From the NCBI GenBank assembly GCA_016650435.1, contig JAENVT010000247.1, positions 1 to 8,046 of the forward strand: a stretch of 8,046 bases of DNA, given 5' to 3'. Position 1 is the stretch's first letter; every line of letters begins with the position of its first letter. The position numbers were made by a program, and so were the translations under genes. This document shows positions 1 to 5,828 of this stretch, piece after piece. Origin of the DNA: Ilumatobacteraceae bacterium. GTDB lineage: Bacteria > Actinomycetota > Acidimicrobiia > Acidimicrobiales > Ilumatobacteraceae. The notes under the pieces are model-generated. The model made no database searches, had not been told where the DNA came from, and saw only the letters and a list, made by a program, of their open reading frames with translations.

Positions 1-331
1 CGAGCAGGTTGTCGCCGAGGTACATCACGAAGTCGTCGTCACCGAGAAAGTCGTTGGCGATCAGCACGCAATGGGCGAGGCCGAGCGGGGCGTCCTGGGG
101 GATGAATGTGAACGATGCTCCGAAACGGGCGCCGTCGCCCAACGCGGCCATCACCTCCGCACGCGTATCACCGACGATCACACCGATCTCGGTGATGCCG
201 GCGGCGACCATCGCCTCGATCCCATAGAACAGAATGGGCTTGTTGGCGACGGGCACCAGTTGCTTTGCACTGGTGTGGGTGATCGGGCGCAGCCGAGTAC
301 CGGCTCCGCCGGCGAGAATGAGAGCCTTCAT
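1..331 (-). CDS. rfbA: Glucose-1-phosphate thymidylyltransferase, long form (N-terminal 110 codons; runs off left edge)
   Basis: This enzyme joins dTTP (or UTP) and glucose-1-phosphate to give dTDP-glucose, the first step of dTDP-rhamnose and related sugar synthesis, in the cytoplasm. The translation starts MKALILAGGAGTRLRPITHT, which holds the nucleotidyltransferase signature GGxGTRLRP (residues 8-16), followed by KQLVPVANKPI (23-33), the QDAPLGLAH loop (79-87) and YLGDN (104-108), whose Asp107 is the expected magnesium ligand. The wording PVANKPILFYGIE and FLGDDDFVMYLGDN resembles the long RmlA subfamily more than the classic E. coli RfbA. The ATG at 331 is the natural start because the nucleotide-binding motif follows at once. 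It lies 26 bases after the LCP stop on the same strand and has its own TACTAT box, so it need not depend on read-through. The C-terminal half is outside the window, so sugar and base specificity cannot be judged. Another dTDP- or UDP-sugar role remains possible. Confidence 0.9.
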   Translation of the reverse strand, partial: MKALILAGGAGTRLRPITHTSAKQLVPVANKPILFYGIEAMVAAGITEIGVIVGDTRAEVMAALGDGARFGASFTFIPQDAPLGLAHCVLIANDFLGDDDFVMYLGDNLL

Positions 332-340
332 GACAGTCGC

Positions 341-346
341 ATAGTA
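341..346 (-). promoter_or_regulatory. Candidate -10 box (TACTAT) for rfbA
   Basis: On the minus strand TACTAT lies 9 bases before the ATG at 331, inside the 26-base gap after the LCP gene. It matches TANNNT and four of six positions of TATAAT. I see no good -35 hexamer at 17-18 bases. No Shine-Dalgarno separates it from the ATG, so the mRNA would be leaderless or have a leader of only a few bases. Confidence 0.4.
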
Positions 347-357
347 TGGCGGACCGG

Positions 358-1374
358 CTAGGCGTTCGGCGCCGGTGCAGGGCCCTCGCCGCGGAAGTAG
401 GCCAAGACGGCATCCGAACCGTCGCCTAGCAACAGCACCGCATTGCCACCGATCGTCTTGCCAAACACCGGTAGCGAGTAGGTGGCGATGCCGGCGTCCA
501 CGGCCGAACGCAACGACGATGCCGCTGCAATCGGGTCGAGTTCGTCGTCGACTCGCAGCGCTGACCCGATGGTCGTGGCCAGCCGTCCGGCCGAGAATGG
601 ATCGACCTTGATGCGATCCAACGCCGACTGCAAGGCGAGGTTGACGAACTGTTGCTGGCGCTTCGTCCTACCGATATCCGAAGCCGGATCCTCGTGCCAC
701 TGCTCGTCCTCGCGAAATTCCTCGTAGTGACGACTGCGGGCGTACGCCAGTGCCTGCACTCCGTCGAGGATGTGGCAACCGGGCTCGGTGATGTTCAGCC
801 CTGTGCTGACATCGCGGGTCGCGTAGTTGACACAGATCTGCACCCCACCGAGCGCATCGACCAATGACTTGAAGCCGGAGAAGTCGATCTCGACGTAGTG
901 GTGAATCGGAAGCCCGAGCTCTTGCTGCAACGTTTGGACCAATACCTCCGGTCCATCGTTGAATGCCGAGTTGATCCGCCGTTTGCCGTCATGGCCTGGC
1001 ACCTGCACCCACAGGTCGCGAGGGATTGACAACAGCGACGCATCGCCTGTCGACTTGTCGCGCCGGAGAATCATGATCGTGTCGCTGCGATGACCCGACA
1101 CGTCGGCCTCGGTACCGATGCCGCCGGCATCGGCTGCCGTCGGATCCGCACCGGCGCGACTGTCGGATCCGACGAGTAGGAAGTTCTCGATCGACGATCC
1201 GCCCGGACTCAGGTGCGTGCTGACATTCGGAACGCGGCCGACCGAATCGATCGTCTTGCGGGCAGCGATCAACATGCCGGTGGCCGCGAAAACACCGACG
1301 ATTGCTGTCATCGCCAGCATGCTCGGCAATCGCCGGCGTCGACGTGACCGAGGGGCAACGTCGGCGGCGAGCAC
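358..1374 (-). CDS. LytR-CpsA-Psr (LCP) family cell-wall glycopolymer transferase
   Basis: LCP proteins transfer lipid-linked glycopolymers (teichoic acid, arabinogalactan, capsule-type chains) onto peptidoglycan on the outer face of the membrane. The 338-residue product has a basic cytoplasmic N-terminus (RSRRRRR, 9-15), one membrane anchor (about 19-38) and an extracellular LCP domain (about 64-255). Family hallmarks are visible: RSDTIMIL (97-104), LLSIPRDLWV (114-123), KRRINSAF (131-138), YARSRH (211-216) and DIGRTKRQQQFV (233-244), which supply the arginines and aspartates that bind the polyprenyl pyrophosphate. Cys181 and Cys200 lie in the domain and could form a disulfide. The GTG at 1374 is the most upstream in-frame start; the next stop upstream is at 1435. 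An ATG at codon 19 would remove the basic stretch and is less likely. rfbA follows by 26 bases, which fits a cell-wall polysaccharide locus. The polymer itself cannot be named from this window. Confidence 0.93.
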   Translation of the reverse strand: MLAADVAPRSRRRRRLPSMLAMTAIVGVFAATGMLIAARKTIDSVGRVPNVSTHLSPGGSSIENFLLVGSDSRAGADPTAADAGGIGTEADVSGHRSDTIMILRRDKSTGDASLLSIPRDLWVQVPGHDGKRRINSAFNDGPEVLVQTLQQELGLPIHHYVEIDFSGFKSLVDALGGVQICVNYATRDVSTGLNITEPGCHILDGVQALAYARSRHYEEFREDEQWHEDPASDIGRTKRQQQFVNLALQSALDRIKVDPFSAGRLATTIGSALRVDDELDPIAAASSLRSAVDAGIATYSLPVFGKTIGGNAVLLLGDGSDAVLAYFRGEGPAPAPNA

Positions 1375-1380
1375 GCACCG

Positions 1381-1386
1381 AGGGTA
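1381..1386 (-). promoter_or_regulatory. Candidate -10 box (TACCCT) for the LCP gene
   Basis: On the minus strand TACCCT lies 6 bases before the GTG at 1374, the spacing expected if transcription starts on the G of the start codon. It falls in the 60-base gap after birA. No Shine-Dalgarno and no clear -35 box were seen. Confidence 0.33.
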
Positions 1387-1392
1387 GTTGCG

Positions 1393-1412
1393 GCCCGCTC
1401 TGCTTGTCGGGC
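1393..1412 (-). terminator. Weak hairpin between birA and the LCP gene
   Basis: A 5-bp inverted repeat (GCCCG / CGGGC) with a 10-base loop sits between the birA stop and the LCP -10 box. It lacks a T-tract and has a long loop, so it is only a possible terminator or pause site for birA transcripts. Confidence 0.18.
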
Positions 1413-1434
1413 ACCCACCCTGATCACCGACCGC

Positions 1435-2118
1435 CTATCTCAGGTGAACGACGTCTCCGGTGTCGAACCGATGCGTGATGCCGCATTCGTCGAGCACGAC
1501 CAGGCGACCGTCGGGAAGTACCTCCAGTGCTCTGCCGACGATCTCCGATCCGCTGAGCTCGACGCGAACCGATTGACCAATCGTGGCAAGGCTGGCCCGA
1601 TACATATCCGTGATGTCTTTCGGCAGCTGGTCGTAGGCAACGAGCATCGCATCGAGCACATCCGCCGGTTCGTAGCCGTCGCCAAGCCGTGCGGCGTCTT
1701 CGGGTGCCCATCCGATGTTCAATCCGATGCCGACCACCACGTACTCGGTCTCACCCCCGCCGGCCTGTGCAAGCACTCCTGCAAGCTTTCGTCCAGCCAG
1801 CAAGAGATCATTCGGCCACTTCAACGCCGGCGAGACACCTGCAACATCCGAGCACGCCTGCGACGCCGCTAACGCAACCCGTTGCGTCAGTTCGTGAGGA
1901 TGCTCGGGCACGTCGCGAAACAGCAGCGATACCAACAGGTTGGTGCCAGGCGGAGCTTCCCACCGCCGGTCGCGGCGTCCCTTCCCCAATGTCTGATGCC
2001 GCGCCATCAACACGCTGTGATCGGCGACGCCGGATGCCGCGGCGGCCAGGAGATCGGCATTGGTGCTGCCGGTCTCCTCGACGATCGTGATCTGCCAGGT
2101 GGCGCGGGGAGTGGTCAT
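1435..2118 (-). CDS. birA: Biotin--[acetyl-CoA-carboxylase] ligase, stand-alone (no DNA-binding domain)
   Basis: BirA makes biotinyl-5'-AMP and transfers biotin to the target lysine of biotin carboxyl carrier domains. The 227-residue product shows ETGSTN (15-20), the biotinyl-AMP loop GKGRRDRRW (45-53), KWPNDL (100-105), GRKLAGVL (109-116) and GIGLNI (130-135), followed by a small C-terminal beta domain (about 181-227). The catalytic domain begins at the N-terminus, so there is no helix-turn-helix. This makes it the monofunctional class, unable to act as a repressor by itself. The loop has Asp where E. coli has the last Gly of GRGRRGR, a position I believe varies in the family. The ATG at 2118 is well placed before the ETGSTN motif. 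It is divergent from the acyl-CoA carboxylase alpha gene, whose EAMKMEN motif is its likely substrate. The stop at 1435 is followed after 60 bases by the LCP gene on the same strand. Confidence 0.95.
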   Translation of the reverse strand: MTTPRATWQITIVEETGSTNADLLAAAASGVADHSVLMARHQTLGKGRRDRRWEAPPGTNLLVSLLFRDVPEHPHELTQRVALAASQACSDVAGVSPALKWPNDLLLAGRKLAGVLAQAGGGETEYVVVGIGLNIGWAPEDAARLGDGYEPADVLDAMLVAYDQLPKDITDMYRASLATIGQSVRVELSGSEIVGRALEVLPDGRLVVLDECGITHRFDTGDVVHLR

Positions 2119-2121
2119 CGA

Positions 2122-2131
2122 CCAAGATTGG
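2122..2131. promoter_or_regulatory. Small palindrome CCAA-GA-TTGG in the birA/carboxylase intergenic gap
   Basis: The 18-base gap between the two divergent starts (2119-2136) contains the perfect inverted repeat CCAA-N2-TTGG. Overlapping imperfect -10-like hexamers read CAAGAT on the plus strand (8 bases before the GTG at 2137) and CAATCT on the minus strand (6 bases before the ATG at 2118). It could be a shared promoter core or half of an operator, but a 4-bp arm can arise by chance. Confidence 0.25.
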
Positions 2132-2136
2132 CACTC

Positions 2137-3900
2137 GTGCTCTCAAAGATCCTGATCGCCAACCGTGGAGAGATCGCCGTCCGCGTCATTCGCGCCGCCC
2201 GCGACCTCGGTATCAAGACGGTTGCTGTGTACAGCGAACTGGATCGAGATGCGCTGCACGTGCGCCGCGCCGACGAGGCATACGCCCTCGGTGGGCAGAC
2301 GGCGGCCGAGAGCTACCTCAACACCGAGGCCATTCTCAAGGCCATCGACGACAGTGGCGCAGACAGCGTGCATCCCGGCTACGGCTTCTTCAGCGAGAAC
2401 GCCGACTTCGCCAGGGCCATCACCGCGAAGGGCGTGACGTTCATCGGCCCCCCGCCCGAAGCTATCGACGAGATGGGCGACAAGGTCAGTTCGCGCCGCG
2501 CTGCACAACGCGGTGGCGCGCCGATCGTGCCTGGCACGACCGAGTTCGCCCAGTCGGCCGACGAGATCCTCGCGTTCGGCGCCGCGCATGGCTACCCGCT
2601 GGTGATCAAGGCCGCGTATGGCGGTGGCGGTCGCGGCATGAAGGTGGTGCTCAGCGCAGACGAGGTTCGAGAGGCGATGGACAGCGCCAAGCGCGAGTCG
2701 AAGGCGTTCTTCGGTCGAGACGAGATCTACATCGAGCGCTACCTCACGTGGCCTCGACATGTCGAGGTCCAGATCGTCGGCGACAAACACGGCGACGTCG
2801 TGTGGATCAGCACTCGCGATTGTTCCGCGCAGCGACGCCATCAAAAGTTGATCGAAGAAGCCCCTGCCGACAACCTTGGTCCCGGCATCGAACAGGCGAT
2901 GGGCGAGGCCGCCATCAAGGCGGCGAAGGCCGTCGGCTACTACAACGCCGGCACGGTCGAGTTCATCTACCAGGACGGCGAGTTCTTCTTCCTCGAGATG
3001 AACACTCGCCTGCAAGTCGAGCATCCCGTCACGGAAGTGATCACCGGCATCGATCTCGTCGAGTGGCAAATTCGTGTTGCCAGCGGCGAGCCGCTGCCGA
3101 TGACGCAGGAAGAGGTAACAGCGTCCGTCCGTGGCCACGGCATCGAGGTACGCATCAACGCCGAGAACCCGGCCGGCGGCAAGTTCCTGCCCTCCCCCGG
3201 CACGTTGACCAGGCTGGTGGCACCCAACGGGTTCGGTCTTCGCTTCGACGCCGGCTACCAGAGCGGCGACACGATCAGCCAGTACTACGACAACCTGATC
3301 GGCAAGCTCGTCGTATGGGGCAAAGATCGACCGACCGCCATCGCCAGAACCATTCGTGCCCTCGAGGAGTTGGTGGTGGAAGGCGTCGCCTCCACTATTC
3401 CGGCCGACCTTGCCATCTTGCGGCACCCCGACTTTCAGGCGATGGAGCACTCGACGAAATGGGTCGAGGAGAAGCTCGACCTCAGCGATGTCGAGTCACC
3501 GAAGGCGCCTGCGGCGGACGAAAACGACGACTCCGAGTTGGTGGAACGCACCACGACCGTCGAGGTCAACGGCAAGCGGTTCGAAGTGAAGATGTGGGTG
3601 CCCGATGCACCGGTCTCCGCCGGCCCAGCCAAGATTGTCAAGAAGCCACCGCGATCATCCGGCGGCAGCGGTGCAGCGGCAGTCGGGTCCGGCAGTGTCG
3701 AAGTGCCGATGCAAGGAACGATCGTCAAGGTCCTGGTCGAGTTGGGCCAAGCGGTTGAGGTCGGTCAGGCCGTGGTGGTTCTAGAGGCGATGAAGATGGA
3801 GAATCAGATCGCCGCCGACAAGGCCGGCACCGTGAAGGAGATCAAAGTGAAAGCCGGCGACACCGTGGGTGCCGGCGACGTCGTGGTCGTGATCGGTTAG
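2137..3900 (+). CDS. Acetyl-/propionyl-CoA carboxylase alpha subunit (biotin carboxylase fused to BCCP)
   Basis: This 587-residue protein carboxylates its own biotin using ATP and bicarbonate. A separate beta subunit, not in the window, passes the CO2 to acetyl-, propionyl- or another acyl-CoA to make malonyl- or methylmalonyl-CoA. Order of domains: biotin carboxylase N-terminal (ILIANRGEIAVRVIR, 5-19; HPGYGFFSEN, 79-88), ATP-grasp (GGGGRGM, 162-168; RDCSAQRRHQKLIEE, 227-241; LEMNTRLQVEHPVTE, 286-300, with Glu287, Asn289 and Arg291), carboxylase C-terminal (Arg339; VEGVASTIPADLAILRHPDF, 414-433), a linker of about 100 residues ending in a Gly/Ser-rich stretch (508-520), and a biotinyl domain (521-587) with EAMKMEN carrying biotin on Lys553. 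The GTG at 2137 is chosen because LSKILIANRG is the usual N-terminus. The open frame extends upstream to 1882 over birA, and a TTG at 2128 is the only other near start. Length and layout match AccA3-type actinobacterial subunits. The acyl-CoA specificity lies in the beta subunit and is unknown. Confidence 0.96.
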   Translation: MLSKILIANRGEIAVRVIRAARDLGIKTVAVYSELDRDALHVRRADEAYALGGQTAAESYLNTEAILKAIDDSGADSVHPGYGFFSENADFARAITAKGVTFIGPPPEAIDEMGDKVSSRRAAQRGGAPIVPGTTEFAQSADEILAFGAAHGYPLVIKAAYGGGGRGMKVVLSADEVREAMDSAKRESKAFFGRDEIYIERYLTWPRHVEVQIVGDKHGDVVWISTRDCSAQRRHQKLIEEAPADNLGPGIEQAMGEAAIKAAKAVGYYNAGTVEFIYQDGEFFFLEMNTRLQVEHPVTEVITGIDLVEWQIRVASGEPLPMTQEEVTASVRGHGIEVRINAENPAGGKFLPSPGTLTRLVAPNGFGLRFDAGYQSGDTISQYYDNLIGKLVVWGKDRPTAIARTIRALEELVVEGVASTIPADLAILRHPDFQAMEHSTKWVEEKLDLSDVESPKAPAADENDDSELVERTTTVEVNGKRFEVKMWVPDAPVSAGPAKIVKKPPRSSGGSGAAAVGSGSVEVPMQGTIVKVLVELGQAVEVGQAVVVLEAMKMENQIAADKAGTVKEIKVKAGDTVGAGDVVVVIG

Positions 3901-3935
3901 ACAGCAGCGCTGGGGACATCGGGGCGAGGGTGAGA

Positions 3936-3956
3936 CGGCACGCCGAGGGCGTACCG
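3936..3956. terminator. Candidate bidirectional hairpin between convergent genes
   Basis: In the 58-base gap between the carboxylase stop (3900) and the RDD stop (3959) lies CGG-C-ACGCC-GAG-GGCGT-A-CCG: an 8-pair stem with one mismatch and a 3-base loop. It has no T-tract, which is common for proposed terminators in GC-rich Actinobacteria. Being nearly symmetric, it could serve both convergent transcripts. Confidence 0.35.
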
Positions 3957-3958
3957 GC

Positions 3959-4444
3959 TCACGCGGCAGCACTGCGCACAACCAGCGTGCCCGCGGCTTT
4001 GTCGTGCAGGCCCTGTCGCAATGGCGTCCACATCGCCAAGGAGTACACCAGCACGACCAGGAACACGCCGACGCGCGGAATAGCGCCAAGCGACAGCGGT
4101 AGCAAGGCTCGCATCACAGCTTCCGCCCAACCCGGACGGGCACCGTCGACCGAGCGAACGACACGAGTGCCGAGCGCAAGCTTTCCGACGGTGCGTCCGA
4201 GCAGAGCGATCATCACGGTCTGATACACCAGGGCTACTGCAGTGACCGCGATGTTGAACACGAGCAACGACTGCGAGGTCACGGTGTCGGACGGCTTGAA
4301 CCCCACGGCTACGACCACCAGAACCACGGGCAAGGCGACGATCACCTGGTCGAGAGCGAGCCCGCCGATCCGTCGAATGATCGGAGCTAGCACCAAACCG
4401 GCCGGTACGGCAGGTTGGGCGACGTCGTCGCCGGCGGAGAACAT
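3959..4444 (-). CDS. RDD-family small integral membrane protein
   Basis: The 161-residue product has about three hydrophobic segments (roughly 28-48, 61-83 and 112-138). It carries the RDD signature: Arg24/Arg25 followed by Asp32 in the first helix (PIIRRIGGLALDQVI), then GRTVGKLALGTRVVRSVDG (83-101) and the C-terminal QGLHDKAAGTLVVR (144-157). RDD proteins are widespread and mostly of unknown function; some have been linked to ion or proton exchange and stress, but nothing here shows a substrate. Its ATG at 4442-4444 abuts the TAG of the upstream flavoprotein gene (reading TAGATG), so translation is probably coupled. GGAG lies three bases before the ATG, the only ribosome-site-like stretch noticed at a start in this window. 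It ends convergently with the carboxylase gene. I am sure of the family and unsure of the role. Confidence 0.87.
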   Translation of the reverse strand: MFSAGDDVAQPAVPAGLVLAPIIRRIGGLALDQVIVALPVVLVVVAVGFKPSDTVTSQSLLVFNIAVTAVALVYQTVMIALLGRTVGKLALGTRVVRSVDGARPGWAEAVMRALLPLSLGAIPRVGVFLVVLVYSLAMWTPLRQGLHDKAAGTLVVRSAAA

Positions 4445-5806
4445 CTACTCCGCCGCTTCGGCGAGAGCCTCGGCGAGGGCCGGGTGAACGAGGAGGCTCT
4501 CGACGATGTCGGTGACCTTCAAGTTGGCGGTGACGGCGAGCGCGATCACGCTGATCAATTCGGCTGCGTGTCGACCGACGATCGACCCGCCGAGCACCAC
4601 GCCGGTTGCGGGATCACTGATGATCTTCACGAAACCACGAAAGTCGTTGTTGATCAACGCCTTCGGGTTCGCGCTGAACGGCACTTTGGTGACCCGAATC
4701 TTGCGGCCGACGGCAAAGGCATCGGCTTCGGCAAGACCGACATCAGCAATCTCCGGCTCGGTGAAGATGGCACTGGCGGCCTTGTCGTAGTCGAGGTGAC
4801 GATGGGCCACCTTCTGCAGCCCCATCACGTGCTCGGCAACCTTGCGGCCTTGCATGGCGGCGACGCTGCTGAGCGGCAGCTTGCCGCTGACATCGCCCGC
4901 CGCGTAGATGTGGGCCACGTTGCTCTGACAGTGCCGGTTGATGGTGACGAAGCCGCCGCTGTCGATCTCGACGCCGGCGGCATCGAGGCCGAGACCGTCG
5001 CTGTTGGGCACCGATCCGATCGCCAGGACCGCGTGCGAGCTGTGCACCACCCGACCATCGTCACAACGCACGACGACGGAGTCGTCGACGCGCTCGATCG
5101 ATATCGCCCTCGCGCCCTTCAGCAGGTGCACGCCGCGTTCCAAGAAGTCGCTTTCGAGCACCGCGGCGACCTCGGGATCCTTCTGTGGGAGAACCTGTTG
5201 GCGGCTGACCACCAACGTGACTTTTGCGCCGAAGCTGCTGAACATGTGGACGAACTCCACACCAGTGACACCAGAGCCGATCACCGTGATGCTTTCGGGG
5301 AAGATCGACGGCGGGTAGCACTCGCGTGTCGTCAGGATTCGCTCGCCGTCGGTGATGCACCAATCGGGGATTCGCGGGCGGGATCCGGTGGCGATCAGGA
5401 CCGCGTCGGCGGAGATGCTGCGCGTTCCCTCTGCGGTGACCAGTTCGACATCGTGGTCGCTCAGCATTCGTGCCGTGCCGTGCAGCAGCTGCACTCCCTG
5501 GCTCTCGAGCAACCGCGTCGTGCCCTGCTGCAGGCGGTTCTTGATCTCCTCGATGCGACTGGTCAGCGCCTCGATGTCGACCTCGGCAGTCTGCTGCTCG
5601 AGGCCCATCCCGTGGATCCTGCGTGAGAAGCTCATGGCCCCGCCGGTGGCGATCATCGTCTTCGACGGAATGCAGTCCCACAGGTGTGCCGCGCCACCGA
5701 CAACGTCGCGCTCGATCACGGTGACCTCCGCCCCGAGGCGGGCGGCATACGTTGCTGCCGTGTTACCAGCCGGCCCGCCGCCGATGATCACGAATCGAGT
5801 TGCCAC
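4445..5806 (-). CDS. LpdA-like FAD-dependent NAD(P)H oxidoreductase (probable NAD(P)H:quinone reductase)
   Basis: This 453-residue member of the flavoprotein disulfide reductase family has an FAD-binding GGGPAG (9-14), the NAD(P)H-binding GSGVTG (177-182), the second FAD motif YAAGD (301-305) and a C-terminal dimerisation domain (about 340-453). The usual redox pair CxxxxC is replaced: the motif reads GGAAHLWDCIPSK (37-49), so Ala40 stands where the first Cys should be and only Cys45 remains. It should therefore not be a dihydrolipoamide dehydrogenase. From memory it aligns along its length with M. tuberculosis LpdA (Rv3303c), which also lacks one cysteine and reduces quinones and dyes. Soluble transhydrogenase is a less likely alternative. 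His441-Pro442 and Glu446 (HPALAE) keep the acid-base dyad of true disulfide reductases. The GTG at 5806 matches the N-terminus of the relatives (VTRxVIxGGGPAG) and has a TANNNT box 9 bases before it. A TTG at 5815 would add three residues. It is followed with no gap by the RDD gene. Confidence 0.92.
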   Translation of the reverse strand: MATRFVIIGGGPAGNTAATYAARLGAEVTVIERDVVGGAAHLWDCIPSKTMIATGGAMSFSRRIHGMGLEQQTAEVDIEALTSRIEEIKNRLQQGTTRLLESQGVQLLHGTARMLSDHDVELVTAEGTRSISADAVLIATGSRPRIPDWCITDGERILTTRECYPPSIFPESITVIGSGVTGVEFVHMFSSFGAKVTLVVSRQQVLPQKDPEVAAVLESDFLERGVHLLKGARAISIERVDDSVVVRCDDGRVVHSSHAVLAIGSVPNSDGLGLDAAGVEIDSGGFVTINRHCQSNVAHIYAAGDVSGKLPLSSVAAMQGRKVAEHVMGLQKVAHRHLDYDKAASAIFTEPEIADVGLAEADAFAVGRKIRVTKVPFSANPKALINNDFRGFVKIISDPATGVVLGGSIVGRHAAELISVIALAVTANLKVTDIVESLLVHPALAEALAEAAE

Positions 5807-5815
5807 CGGGACCAA

Positions 5816-5821
5816 AGGCTA
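5816..5821 (-). promoter_or_regulatory. Candidate -10 box (TAGCCT) for the flavoprotein gene
   Basis: On the minus strand TAGCCT lies 9 bases before the GTG at 5806, in the short gap after the M15 peptidase stop. The same spacing occurs at rfbA, the M15 gene and lysS. It abuts the alternative TTG at 5815, which a promoter here would exclude as a start. No Shine-Dalgarno was seen. Confidence 0.3.
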
Positions 5822-5828
5822 GCGGCGC

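Noticed and set aside
1162..1173. Perfect 12-base palindrome GTCGGATCCGAC, with a partial copy (GTCGGATCCG) just to its left
   Set aside because: It sits inside the LCP coding sequence, spells conserved residues (VGSDSR region), and is explained by GC-rich codon use.
1966..1992. Gly to Asp change in the BirA nucleotide loop (GKGRRDRRW)
   Set aside because: The arginine matching E. coli Arg118 is kept, and the changed position varies among biotin ligases, so I do not treat it as a lost or relaxed active site.
1882..2136. Upstream extension of the carboxylase frame by 85 codons
   Set aside because: It overlaps birA on the other strand and the family N-terminus begins at the GTG at 2137.
2143..3450. 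Long minus-strand open frame (435 codons) opposite the carboxylase gene
   Set aside because: It lies entirely antisense to strongly recognised biotin carboxylase sequence, its translation has no recognisable motif, and such mirror frames are common in GC-rich genes.
2749..3758. Second plus-strand frame (336 codons) inside the carboxylase gene
   Set aside because: Arginine-rich out-of-frame shadow of the ATP-grasp and C-terminal domains, with no domain of its own.
4415..5626. Plus-strand open frame (403 codons) opposite the flavoprotein gene
   Set aside because: It is antisense to a gene with intact FAD and NAD motifs, shows only low-complexity composition, and matches no family I know.
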